Part shown: positions 1 to 8,801 of the stretch, piece after piece | Layout: each line of letters opens with the position of its first letter | Position numbering within the stretch: position 1 is the first letter of the stretch | Source: Chersky-840 sp035604715 | GTDB taxonomy: Bacteria; Actinomycetota; Acidimicrobiia; Acidimicrobiales; UBA8190 | Length of the DNA stretch: 64,000 bases | Reading direction: 5' to 3' | Assembly: GCA_963731665.1 (NCBI GenBank) | Contig: CAVSWP010000012.1 | Span: 108,203-172,202 of the forward strand | Translations under genes and position numbers: made by a program | The notes under the pieces: model-generated | Told to the model about the DNA's origin: nothing | Databases searched by the model: none | What the model saw: only the letters and a program-made list of their open reading frames with translations

Positions 1-1
1 T

Positions 2-448
2 GTGGCCTCCTGCACCGACGTGGCATCGGGCGCGCCCGTGAGTGTGTCGCTGTCAAGCCTCTCCATCGCCGGCGGCAAGAACACCAAGAACCCGGTCAAG
101 ACCACCCCCAAGACGTACCTTGAGGGCCAGTGGAGTTCATTCGAAACCGCCGGACTGAGCCTGAAGAAGACGCTCAAGACCGTCAGCTTCAACATCGGGA
201 CGTTCAAGACCTCGGGCTCGGCCATCGACAACTCGTGCCCCAGCACTGACGTCGGGTTCACGATCAACGGATCGGTCTCAGGCACGTACTTGACTGCCAA
301 GAAGATGGCCGTGATCAACGCCTGTCTCGGTGTTGACCTGCACGCGGACAGTACCCAGGGTCTCTTCGGGTCCGACCTCAACACCGACAATGGCGGCGGT
401 GTCGTCTCTGCCCAAATCGACCCGACTGCGAGCAACGCCACGCTGTAA
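2..448 (+). CDS. C-terminal part of a secreted-type protein (cut by window edge)
   Basis: The reading frame is open from the first bases of the window to a TAA at 446-448, so the gene starts upstream and only about 148 residues are visible. They are rich in Ser, Thr, Gly and Asn, with Cys near the visible start (residue 4), mid-way (in DNSC) and later (in NACLG). This fits an extracellular beta-rich domain. No transmembrane segment, sorting signal or catalytic motif is seen in the visible part. I do not recognise the family. A strong GC-rich hairpin follows, and the next gene also encodes a secreted protein, so this end of the window looks like a group of surface proteins. Confidence 0.6.
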   Translation: MASCTDVASGAPVSVSLSSLSIAGGKNTKNPVKTTPKTYLEGQWSSFETAGLSLKKTLKTVSFNIGTFKTSGSAIDNSCPSTDVGFTINGSVSGTYLTAKKMAVINACLGVDLHADSTQGLFGSDLNTDNGGGVVSAQIDPTASNATL

Positions 449-486
449 GCAGGCACGCAACAAGGCAACAAGTAGGTAGACCGCGA

Positions 487-513
487 GGGGCGGGGCCCAA
501 TGGGCCCCGCCCC
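487..513 (+). terminator. Perfect GC-rich hairpin after first gene
   Basis: A 12-bp perfect inverted repeat (487-498 with 502-513) encloses a 3-base loop (AAT), 38 bases after the stop of the upstream gene. No T-run follows, as is common in high-GC actinobacteria. It probably ends transcription of the upstream gene; it sits only 26 bases before the next start. Confidence 0.6.
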
Positions 514-539
514 CAGCGGACCGTCTCTAGGGGGGGAAT

Positions 540-2652
540 GTGAAGAGGGTTAGGCGCATCTCGAGGCTGCTGGCGACGGTGGGATTGCTCTCCGTCGCAA
601 GTGGCGGCGCACTCGTGGGTCTCACGGTGACCCGGGCGTCGGCCGCTACGCCCACCCTCTCGCTGAGCACCACGGCTGCCGGAGCGACGTGCAACGACAG
701 CAACCCGACGGCACCGGTGTGCAGCGGGGTGGCCGGTGGTGACGTCATCAACGTCATCGGGCACGGGATTCGCGTCCGGAGCCGAGGCCTCCGTCGTCCA
801 GTGCAACTCCGACCCCCAGCAGCCGCAGATCTTCTTCCTGGGCAACGACATCCCAGTGAGCTGCTCGAAATTGTTCATCGTGACCGTCGGGTCCAAAGGA
901 GCCGCCAAGGGCGTCCTGACCGGCACCCATACCCTCGCCCAGGGCACGGTCGGGCCGCCTGTGGCGAGTGTGGCCGACACCTGCACGGAAACGGTACCGA
1001 GCACCACGGTGATCAGCGGCTGCACCGCCACGACCGGGGCCGCCGACGCCGCTTTGTACCCGTGCCCGCCCACCCCGGCCCAGGAGGCCGCCGGCGTCAC
1101 CTGTGTGCTCGCCATCGGCGACATCGACGGTGACCGGGCCATCGGCACCCTGCTCTTCGGCAGCGAGACCATTGTCACCACGACGACCGGCGGAGCCACC
1201 AGCACCACGGGGGCCACCACCAGCACCACGGGGGCCACCACGACCACCGGCGCCACCACCAGCACCACCGGGGCGACCACGACGACCACGGGCGCCACCA
1301 CGACCACAGTGGCGCCCACGACCACCACCACCGGGGCCACCACGACGACCACCGGGGCCACCACGACGACCACCGGAGCCACCACGACCACGGTGGCACC
1401 GACCACGACCACCACCACCGGGGCCACCACGACGACCACCGGGGCCACCACGACCACGGTGGCACCGACCACGACCACCACGGTGGCGCCCACGACCACC
1501 ACGACCGGGGCGTCCACCACGACCACCACGGCGCCGCCCACGACCCTCACGGGGGCCTATGAGCTGTACTGCCCGGGCACCCCGGTGGGCAACGTGGTGC
1601 TCAACGACGCCATGACCTCGGCCACGCTCGATCCGGCGGCGCCGAGCGCCGGGCAGAGCTTCAGCATCGACGGCTACCAGACGGTGGTGAACCTGCCGTC
1701 GTCGTTGGCCAGTGCGGCCGCCGCGCTGGCGCCCACCTTGACGGGATCGGCCACGGCCCAGATCGACGCCTCGGGCGCCACCCCGGCCACCACGCCCGAG
1801 GGCCCGCTCGACTTCAACGTGCCCATCCCCAACCCCGTCCCCGACGCCGGGGTGGCGCTGGAGCTGCCCAGTACCCCGGCCACGGTGAGCGGGTTCACGG
1901 CCACCAGCGGGGCCATCACCATCCAGGAGGACTCCGCCGCCAGTGTGTCGCTGTCGGTGGCGGGCAGCGCCTTGTCCCTCGACTGCACGGCCTATCCCAA
2001 TGACTCGGTGACCCCCTCGGGCATCACCACCTCCACCCCCACCGCCAGCCCCATCGCCCCGGTCATCGCCGTGGCCGGGGGCGGGTCCACCACCACCACC
2101 ACGGTGGCCCCGGTCACCACCACCACCAAGGCCCCCTCCACCTCCGGTGGCGGCGGCAGCGGGAGTAGTGGCGCCAGCGCGGCCAAGACCGTCACGGCGT
2201 CCTCCTCGTCACTGGCCTTCACCGGCTCGGGACCGGGCATCGGGATCCTGGGCGTCGTGGGTGGGGTCCTGATCCTGCTGGGCCTGGTCCTGCTCCTGCT
2301 GGTCGACGCCCCCCGTCGGGCCCTCGCCGGCCTGGCCTACGCAGGCCCGGCCACATGGCGCCGGGTGCGGCGAGCGGACATCGCGGAGGGATTGACTATC
2401 CTCAATCCGATGCGGTGGCGCAAGGGGCGCAGCGAAGGTGTCCCGGACACGTCGATCACGTCGCCGGGCCAAGCCCCGCCGACGCCGGCTCAGCCGGCTG
2501 AGGCCGCCGGCGGGACGTGGGTCGGGTATGCACCGACGCGCTCGCGAGGGGTAGGAGACCGGTTCTCACGGGTGCCCGCCGCCAGTCGCGAGCTTGCCCA
2601 GACCACGGCGCGTCACGCAGTGCGCACGGCTCAGTGGCTCTTGGGCCGCTAG
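540..2652 (+). CDS. Thr-rich stalk surface protein with LAFTG/TM tail, frameshifted near 760
   Basis: A secreted, membrane-anchored surface protein of about 703 residues if one frameshift is repaired. The GTG at 540 follows a GGGGGG tract. It opens a signal peptide (basic start, hydrophobic core at about residues 10-31, TRASA cleavage-like end) and 70 codons of frame. The rest lies in another frame. Removing one G from the GGG at 759-761 joins VINVIG to TGFASG smoothly. Order after that: a Cys-containing domain, a Thr-rich stalk of TTTTTGA/TTTTVAP-like units (nt about 1160-1545), a second beta-type domain, then LAFTG (2212-2226), one transmembrane helix and a long basic cytoplasmic tail of about 115 residues ending WLLGR. 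LAFTG resembles a sortase motif, but the long tail is atypical, so membrane anchoring without sortase cleavage is equally likely. The frameshift may be a sequence error or real inactivation. Confidence 0.7.
1160..1545 (+). repeat. Coding minisatellite for Thr-rich stalk
   Basis: Tandem, imperfect units built from ACC/ACG/ACA codons separated by GGGGCC or GTGGCGCCC encode (T)3-6-GA and (T)4-VAP repeats. The reverse strand therefore reads as an artificial Val-rich open frame. Such blocks expand and contract by slippage, so stalk length probably varies between strains. Confidence 0.85.
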
Positions 2653-2707
2653 CCTGACCGCACGCGGTGCGGCCCTATCCTGGGCTGCGCCGCCAAGACC
2701 GCAACTA

Positions 2708-2736
2708 CGCCCGGGGCCGTTCAACGGCCCCGGGCG
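2708..2736 (+). terminator. 14-bp perfect hairpin after the stalk protein gene
   Basis: Left arm 2708-2721 and right arm 2723-2736 are exact reverse complements around a single central base; in practice this is a 12-13-bp stem with a 3-5-base loop. It lies 55 bases after the stop of the Thr-rich protein gene and has no T-run. Likely intrinsic terminator. Confidence 0.65.
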
Positions 2737-2876
2737 CGCGTCGAGGAGCGAGTCGCCGATGCCGGCCCCACAGTTGTTCGACCGTTGCTGCTGCTGGCAT
2801 GGGCCCGTCCCCGATCACTCGGGGGCGAAGCGCGGGCGCCCGTGATGTCGAGCAGGGCGACCCAGGGGGTCGGAAG

Positions 2877-3158
2877 ATGCAATGTCCAGTGCGCCGGGTG
2901 GAGGCTCAAGAGGGCTACCGGTCCGCGCCCCGCCCCGACACCTCGTGCGAGCCCCAGGGCCTCACGCTGCGACCCACCGGCATCGTGCTGTTCGCCACCT
3001 TCGAGAAGCCGCCGACGCGCACGACGCGCTCCCCCGGAGCGTCCGCGCTCCGCGCATCGGGGTCGGCGCGCCCGGCACCGCGTGCCGGTGGTACGGACAT
3101 CGTGCGCGCCTGCCGTCGCAACGCACTGCGGAGCGTGGCCTGGTTGCTCGGGCGATAG
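2877..3158 (+). CDS. Possible small protein ending in WLLGR (doubtful)
   Basis: An ATG at 2877 preceded by AGGGGG (2864-2869) and GGAAG opens a 93-codon frame ending TAG at 3156-3158. The product is Arg/Pro-rich with no clear domain, and by composition alone it could be a chance frame in GC-rich DNA. The reason to list it is its last residues, SVAWLLGR, which echo TAQWLLGR at the end of the preceding gene product and VQWLLGL at the end of the lectin-like protein at 26179. It could be a small gene or the decayed 3' end of a related surface-protein gene. Confidence 0.25.
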   Translation: MQCPVRRVEAQEGYRSAPRPDTSCEPQGLTLRPTGIVLFATFEKPPTRTTRSPGASALRASGSARPAPRAGGTDIVRACRRNALRSVAWLLGR

Positions 3159-3366
3159 TCCGACAACATCTGCTCTCGCCGACTCCGGAGTCGACCAGGC
3201 GGTGACGTCACGCCGGGCTGATGGGCCGGCGTGAACCGCGTGCAGTCGGAGCTCCCCAGCGTCCCCGCGTCGGCAACCGTGTTCCGTCGGCCTCGCGCCA
3301 CACGCGCAACGGTGCGCACAACCCTGTCTGGCATACTCGGGCCTTCGGCGGAGAGGGGGTAACGCG

Positions 3367-6300
3367 GTGCACCTGAAGGCACCGAGCGCGGGCGGAGAGA
3401 CCCCGCCCGTTGGGCGGAAGGCGGCACGGCTCGAGTACCTGGCCCTCGCCGTCATCGCCTTCGTGCCCCAGCTGTGGTCGAGACCTGGCGTCGTCACCTC
3501 GGACACCAAGACCTACCTTTATCTCGACCTCTCCCGATTCCTCACCCAATCGGTCTCGATGTGGGACCCCACCGTCGGTTTGGGCACCGTCACCCACCAG
3601 CGGATCGGCTTTCTGTTCCCCATGGGCCCGTTCTTCTGGGTCGCCCAGACCCTCCACGTCCCGGTGTGGGCGGCCCAACGGCTGTGGGTGGGGGCGCTGC
3701 TGTTCGGGGCGGGCGCGGGGATCCTCTACTTGTGCCGGACGGTGAACCTCGAAGCACCGGGCCGCTTCGTGGCTGCCTTCGCCTTCATGCTGTCGCCGTA
3801 CTTTCTGGAGTACGTCGGGCGCATCTCGATCCTCCTGCTGCCGTGGGCGGGGCTCGGTTGGCTTTTGGCCTTCGTCATCCGCGCCGTGCGCACCCCAGGT
3901 TGGCGCTACCCCGCCCTGTTCGCCTTGGTGTGGGTCGCTATCAGCGGGTCCAATGCGAGCGCCCCCTTCTACGTCGTGGTGGCGCCGACGCTGTGGTTGC
4001 CCTACGTGGTACTGGTCACCAAGGAGCACACGTGGCGCGAGGTGTGGCGCCCGACTTGGAAGATCGCCGTTCTGAGCGTGGCGGTGTCGCTGTGGTGGGT
4101 GGAAGGACTCCTGGTGGAGTCCCGGTACGGCCTCAAGCTCCTGGCCTACACCGAACAGGTTCCCCACGTGGCCGCCACCGCGCTGTCCTCCGAGGTCGTG
4201 CGCGGTCTCGGCTACTGGTACTACTACGGGTCGGACCTCTACGGCCGGCTGCAGTGGGCAAACACCTCAGTGGGCCTCACCCAGGACCCGCTCATCCTGG
4301 CCTTGACGTTCCTCGTTCCGGTGCTGGCCCTGGCGGCCGCGGTGGTGGTCAGCTGGCGCCGACGCGCCTTCTTCGCCTTGCTCGTCATTGTGGGAACGGT
4401 GTTGGCGGTGGCGACGCACCCCTACGCCTCGCCGTCCGTCGTGGGCTCGAAGCTCAAGGCCTTCATGACCCACAGCACGATCGGTGCCGCCTTGCGCTCC
4501 ACCGACCGGGCCACGCCCATGGTCATCCTGGGCCTGGCCATGTTCCTCGGGATGGGCGTCGTGGCGCTGGCCCGGCGCAAGCGCTACGCCGGCCTGGTGG
4601 CCGCCGTACTCGTCGTGGGGCTCGTGGCGGCCGCCAACCCACCGGTGTGGAACGGCTCCACCGTCCCCACCCGGTTCACCCAGCCCTCTCCGTTGCCCTT
4701 GTACGTCAGGCAGGCGGCCGCCGCGCTCAACGCCGAGCACATCGGAACCCGGGTGCTGGCCATCCCGGGAGAGAACTTCGGGGCCTATCGCTACGGCGAC
4801 ACCACCGACCCCATCTGGCCGGGGGTGCTCACTCGCGCCTTCGTGACCCGCGAGCAGCTCCCCCTGGGATCGCTGCCCGGCTACGACCTCCTGCTGGGCC
4901 TCGACGACCCCATGCAGACCGGCACGACCAATACCGCCGCCATCGCCCCGCTGGCCCGCCTGATGAGCGTGGGCGACATCCTGGTGCAGAACGACCTCGC
5001 CTACGAACTCTACAACCAGCCCCCGCCTCAGCAGTTCTGGCAGTCCCTGGTCCCCTCGCCCCCGGGCCTGGGGCCGCCCACCGGTTATGGGAAACCGAGG
5101 CCGAACGTGCCCGCCGTCGCCGACGTCGACCCTGCCGCGCTGGCGGCCGCCCCGACCTCGACGTGGCCTTCTCCGCTCGAGGTCCTGCCCGTCCTCGACC
5201 CGCGACCCCTGGTGCGCGGCGAGTCCACAGCCGGGGCCGTGCTCGTAGCCGGGGACGGTGTCGGACTCAACGAGGCCGCTGGGCTCGGGCTCCTCAACAC
5301 CACGGCGCCCATCTTGTACTCGGGCGCCCTCGACGGGCATCCCAAGGAGCTGGCCTCCGCCCTTGCCGGCGGGGCCACGCTGGTGCTGACCGACACCAAC
5401 CGAAAGCAGATCTTCCTGTGGAGCAGGATCCAGGGCAACGCCGGGCTCACCCTCCCGGCCGCCCAGCGCCAACCCAAGTATCCCCTGGACCTGTTCCCCG
5501 GGGCCCCGGCCGACGCGCAGTCGGTGGCGGTGTTCCAGGGGGTGGCATCGGTGAGCGCCGAGCCCGAGGTCCCGGCGCACGCCCCGGTCATGGCCATCGA
5601 CGGCAATCCCGACACGTCGTGGTTGACGGCGAACGGGTCCAACACCCTCGGGAAGTATTGGCGGGTCACCTTCAACCAGCCTGTGACCACCGGCCGGATC
5701 ACCATCACCCAGCCCGACGTGGAGGGCTACAACCACGACCAGTGGATCACGCGGGCCACCTTGGATTTCGACGGGGGAGCCCCCATGACGGTGGCGCTGC
5801 GCCGGGCGTCGCGCTCTCCCGCCGGCCAGGTGATCTCGTTCGGGACCCGCACGTTCCGCACCCTGCAGATCACCATCGCCGCCACCAACCTCAGCGGAAA
5901 GCCCTACACGGTCCGTTCCGGGGCGGCCCCGGTCGGTCTCACCGAAGTCGGTGTCAGTGGGGTCAAGGTGCAGCAGATCCTGCTCATGCCCCGTGACCTG
6001 CTGGCCTCGACGGGCGCCAGCTCACAGAGTCGTCGACTCCTGCTCGTCATGACCCGGGAGCGCAGCCCCGAGGCCTCCGACACACCGCTGTCGGACCCCG
6101 AGGCCACCTTGGCACGCGCCTTCGTCCTGCCCACCAAGCGCACCTTCACGTTGTCAGGGACGGCACGACTGAGTTCGCTGGTCCCCGACACGACGGTCGA
6201 CAGCCTGGTCGGCCGGCCCGGGGTGGCCCAGGGGGCGGTGTCGGCCTCGTCGTCGGACCGGCTGCCCGGGGACCTCCAGGACACCGCGTCGGCGGCGCTC

Positions 6301-7797
6301 GACGGCAATCCCGCCACCATGTGGTCGCCCAACCTGGGCAAGGGGGCCCAGGTGGGCAGCTGGATCCACGTCGACCTCGCCCACGCCGTGACCTTCGACC
6401 ATCTCGACCTCCAGGTCGTGGCCGACGGGAAGCACTCGGTGCCCACGGCGATCACGATCACCACGGAGAACGGGTCCCGGAGCGTTGCCCTGCCGCCCAT
6501 CAAGGACACGCACGTCGCCGACGGCACGGTGGCGGTGCCGGTGAGCTTTCCGGCGCTTAGCGGGAAGCACGTGACGGTGACCTTCACCGGCGTCCGCTTC
6601 GTGGAGACCATCGGCTACACCACCAAGGAGCCCGTGGCCCTGCCGCTGGGGATCGCCGAGCTGGGCATCCCGGGCGTGCAGGTGGCGGCCCCGGCCCCGT
6701 CCCTGGCGCCGACGTGTCGCTCCAACCTGCTGATCATCGACGGCCATCCGGTGTCGATGGAGGTCACAGGGTCCACCCGGGATGCCCTGGCCGGTGACGG
6801 GCTCACCCTCGAGCCGTGCGGGGCTGACGCCAAGGGCATCACCCTGCGCGCCGGCCAACACGTGGTGGAGAGCGCCCCCGGCCAGACCACGGGGTTCGAC
6901 ATCGATCAGCTGGTCCTGGACTCGGCGGCCGGCGGCGGGGCCCAGGCCGGCTCCCCGGGGACGACGCCGTCGGCACTGACGGCCGACGCCAGCCCCTCGC
7001 CCACGGTGCACGTGGTGTCGCAGTCGGCCACGGCCCTGCGGGTGGAGGTGACCGGGGCCAGCAAGCCGTTCTGGCTCGTGCTGGGCGAGAGCATCAACCC
7101 CGGTTGGAAGGCCACGGTCGCCGGCGGGCGCCCGCTCGGGGCCCCCACCCTCGTGGACGGGTACGCCAACGGCTGGTTGGTGAACCCGCACGGCCGGGGG
7201 AGCTTCTCGGTCACCTTCGTGTGGACACCCCAGGCCGGTGTCGACCTGGCCCTGGTGATCTCGGCGGCCGCCGTCCTGCTCTGCCTGGGACTGGCCCTGG
7301 TGCCCCGCCGCCGCCGGCGAGCCGCAGCGCTGAGCGCTCCCGATGGCGCCGCCGTGGCGGCGGGGACGGGCCGCCCGCCATCAACGCGGGTGGCACTGGG
7401 GGAGACCCCGGTCCCGACCCTGTCCAACCCCTTCGCCGCCAGCACGGTGCTGCCCACCTGGCTGGCCATCACGGCGGCCGCGGTGGGAACGGCTCTGGTG
7501 ACCGTCGCCATCGTCCCGCCGGCGACCCTCCTGCCGGCGCCGCTGGTGGCGTTGGGGGCGGGCGCCGGGGTCGTGATCGCCCTCGTCGTGCCCCAGCTGC
7601 GGGGTCTGCTCGCCACGGTCACCATCGCCTTCGCGCTGGGCGCCGCCCTCTACACCATCGTGGCCCAGGCCAACGGCCACTTCCTGGCGTCGTCGTGGCC
7701 GTCGCACTTCGAACGAGCCAACGTGTTGATGTGGACCGCCCTGGCGTTCCTGGGGGCCGACGTCGTGGTGGGAGCGGTGCGCGCCCGGCGAAGATGA
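3367..7797 (+). CDS. aftD: AftD-like alpha-(1->3) arabinofuranosyltransferase (DUF3367 type)
   Basis: A 1476-residue polytopic membrane enzyme resembling mycobacterial AftD, which transfers arabinofuranose from decaprenyl-phospho-arabinose onto cell-wall arabinan outside the membrane. Residues about 20-440 form a GT-C type hydrophobic domain; an acidic DTKTY motif near residue 47 sits in the first external loop, where GT-C catalytic Asp residues lie. Two discoidin-like (F5/8 type C) carbohydrate-binding modules follow, recognisable from the paired motifs DGNPDTSW (about residue 745) and DGNPATMW (about 979). The C-terminus has a PGW-containing beta module and more helices to residue 1476. Length and order match AftD (about 1400 residues). 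The GTG start has GGAGAGGGGG upstream at 3349-3358. It converges on the epimerase gene. Acceptor specificity cannot be read from sequence. Confidence 0.85.
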   Translation: MHLKAPSAGGETPPVGRKAARLEYLALAVIAFVPQLWSRPGVVTSDTKTYLYLDLSRFLTQSVSMWDPTVGLGTVTHQRIGFLFPMGPFFWVAQTLHVPVWAAQRLWVGALLFGAGAGILYLCRTVNLEAPGRFVAAFAFMLSPYFLEYVGRISILLLPWAGLGWLLAFVIRAVRTPGWRYPALFALVWVAISGSNASAPFYVVVAPTLWLPYVVLVTKEHTWREVWRPTWKIAVLSVAVSLWWVEGLLVESRYGLKLLAYTEQVPHVAATALSSEVVRGLGYWYYYGSDLYGRLQWANTSVGLTQDPLILALTFLVPVLALAAAVVVSWRRRAFFALLVIVGTVLAVATHPYASPSVVGSKLKAFMTHSTIGAALRSTDRATPMVILGLAMFLGMGVVALARRKRYAGLVAAVLVVGLVAAANPPVWNGSTVPTRFTQPSPLPLYVRQAAAALNAEHIGTRVLAIPGENFGAYRYGDTTDPIWPGVLTRAFVTREQLPLGSLPGYDLLLGLDDPMQTGTTNTAAIAPLARLMSVGDILVQNDLAYELYNQPPPQQFWQSLVPSPPGLGPPTGYGKPRPNVPAVADVDPAALAAAPTSTWPSPLEVLPVLDPRPLVRGESTAGAVLVAGDGVGLNEAAGLGLLNTTAPILYSGALDGHPKELASALAGGATLVLTDTNRKQIFLWSRIQGNAGLTLPAAQRQPKYPLDLFPGAPADAQSVAVFQGVASVSAEPEVPAHAPVMAIDGNPDTSWLTANGSNTLGKYWRVTFNQPVTTGRITITQPDVEGYNHDQWITRATLDFDGGAPMTVALRRASRSPAGQVISFGTRTFRTLQITIAATNLSGKPYTVRSGAAPVGLTEVGVSGVKVQQILLMPRDLLASTGASSQSRRLLLVMTRERSPEASDTPLSDPEATLARAFVLPTKRTFTLSGTARLSSLVPDTTVDSLVGRPGVAQGAVSASSSDRLPGDLQDTASAALDGNPATMWSPNLGKGAQVGSWIHVDLAHAVTFDHLDLQVVADGKHSVPTAITITTENGSRSVALPPIKDTHVADGTVAVPVSFPALSGKHVTVTFTGVRFVETIGYTTKEPVALPLGIAELGIPGVQVAAPAPSLAPTCRSNLLIIDGHPVSMEVTGSTRDALAGDGLTLEPCGADAKGITLRAGQHVVESAPGQTTGFDIDQLVLDSAAGGGAQAGSPGTTPSALTADASPSPTVHVVSQSATALRVEVTGASKPFWLVLGESINPGWKATVAGGRPLGAPTLVDGYANGWLVNPHGRGSFSVTFVWTPQAGVDLALVISAAAVLLCLGLALVPRRRRRAAALSAPDGAAVAAGTGRPPSTRVALGETPVPTLSNPFAASTVLPTWLAITAAAVGTALVTVAIVPPATLLPAPLVALGAGAGVVIALVVPQLRGLLATVTIAFALGAALYTIVAQANGHFLASSWPSHFERANVLMWTALAFLGADVVVGAVRARRR

Positions 7798-7802
7798 CCG
7801 GG

Positions 7803-8801
7803 CTAGGAGAGCGTCCGGAACCAGTCCACGGTGGCCCGTAGGCCCTCGGCCAGAGGGACCGGCTCGACCTCGGGGAACAAGGCCCGCAGACGGGTCTGGT
7901 CGGCCTGCGAGTCGCGCACGTCACCGGGCCGGACCGGGCCGTGGGCCATCGCCAAGGGGCCGCCGATGATCTCGCCGAGGGTGTCGGCGAGCTCGAGGAG
8001 CGAGCAGCGCCCGCCGAAGGCAAGGTTCACGGGAGTGGGTGCGGTCACGACCCCGTCGAGTGCCGCGCACAGGACGCGTACCACGCTCCCGACGAAGGTG
8101 AAGTCCCGGGTCTGGCGCCCGTCGCCGTGGACGGGCAGCGCGTCACCGGCGAGCGCCGCCGAGAGAAACGCCGGGACCACGGCGGCATAGGCGTGCCCGG
8201 CTCGCTGGAAGGGACCGAACACGTTGAAGAACCGAAACACCATGACGGGGAGCTCGAAGGAGTTGGCATACGACAGGGAGTACCCCTCGGCCGCCAGCTT
8301 GCTCGCCGCGTAGGGGCTGAGGGGGAGCGGCGCCAGGTCTTCACCGGCTGGCAACGACCGGTTGGCGCCGTAGACCGAGGACGACGAGGCCACCACCACG
8401 TGAGCCCCCCCGGCGTGGCGAGCGGCCTCGAGCACGCGCAGGGTTCCCGTGGCGTTGGCGTCGTGGGTGGCCACGGGGTCCTCGAGCGACCGGGGAACCG
8501 AAGCCCGCGCCGCCAGGTGCACGACGGCGTCGGCACCCTGGAATACCCGGCCCAGCAGGTCGACGTCGAGGATCGACCCTTCGACCACCTCGAGGCCGTC
8601 GACGTCGGTCAGGTTGTCGGCCCGGCCGGTGGAGAAGTTGTCCAGCACCACGACCCTCTCGACACCACGTTCCCGGCGCAGCGCCCGGCACAGGTTGGCG
8701 CCGATGAAACCGGCTCCGCCCGTCACCACCACGTGCCTGGGGGCCGCCGGGCGGCCACGGCCCGGCGCAGACCCGGGTGCGGCTCCTTGTGAGGCGCTCA
8801 A
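7803..8801 (-). CDS. NAD-dependent UDP-sugar epimerase (extended SDR, GalE/WbpP type)
   Basis: A 332-residue extended short-chain dehydrogenase/reductase, probably a UDP-hexose or UDP-HexNAc 4-epimerase supplying nucleotide sugars to the locus. Visible motifs: the NAD-binding TGGAGFIG after a 20-residue leader, the catalytic SSSSVYG region and YAASK (Tyr and Lys), and RFFNVFGP of the substrate lobe. The TTG start at 8801-8799 overlaps the TGA of the upstream dehydratase gene (TTGA), so the two are translationally coupled and should act in the same pathway. A dehydratase such as RmlB is less likely because the sequence looks closest to GalE-type enzymes; the exact sugar is unknown. Confidence 0.85.
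   Translation of the reverse strand: MSASQGAAPGSAPGRGRPAAPRHVVVTGGAGFIGANLCRALRRERGVERVVVLDNFSTGRADNLTDVDGLEVVEGSILDVDLLGRVFQGADAVVHLAARASVPRSLEDPVATHDANATGTLRVLEAARHAGGAHVVVASSSSVYGANRSLPAGEDLAPLPLSPYAASKLAAEGYSLSYANSFELPVMVFRFFNVFGPFQRAGHAYAAVVPAFLSAALAGDALPVHGDGRQTRDFTFVGSVVRVLCAALDGVVTAPTPVNLAFGGRCSLLELADTLGEIIGGPLAMAHGPVRPGDVRDSQADQTRLRALFPEVEPVPLAEGLRATVDWFRTLS

Larger units (their letters stand above)
2653..3366. other. 714-bp intergenic region before aftD
   Basis: It contains a strong hairpin (2708-2736), a weakly supported small reading frame (2877-3158) and a promoter-like CATACT at 3332-3337, about 30 bases before the aftD start. No matching -35 box is evident at the normal spacing. 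No tRNA, riboswitch or conserved protein-coding signal was recognised in the remainder. Confidence 0.5.

Noticed and set aside
1160..1545. CRISPR array
   Set aside because: Repeats are short, coding and without unique spacers; no cas genes occur in the window.
378..1550. Long leftward open frame rich in Val (APVVVVV repeats)
   Set aside because: It is the reverse strand of the Thr-codon array; the periodic codons remove stops by chance and the product has no plausible fold.
2740..2860. Structured RNA (riboswitch or tRNA) in the aftD upstream region
   Set aside because: Local hairpins are present, but no tRNA T-loop signature or known riboswitch core could be recognised.
4267..5736. Long antisense frames inside aftD and other high-GC genes
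   Set aside because: Gly/Arg/His-rich products with no domains; typical of the antisense of GC-rich codons.
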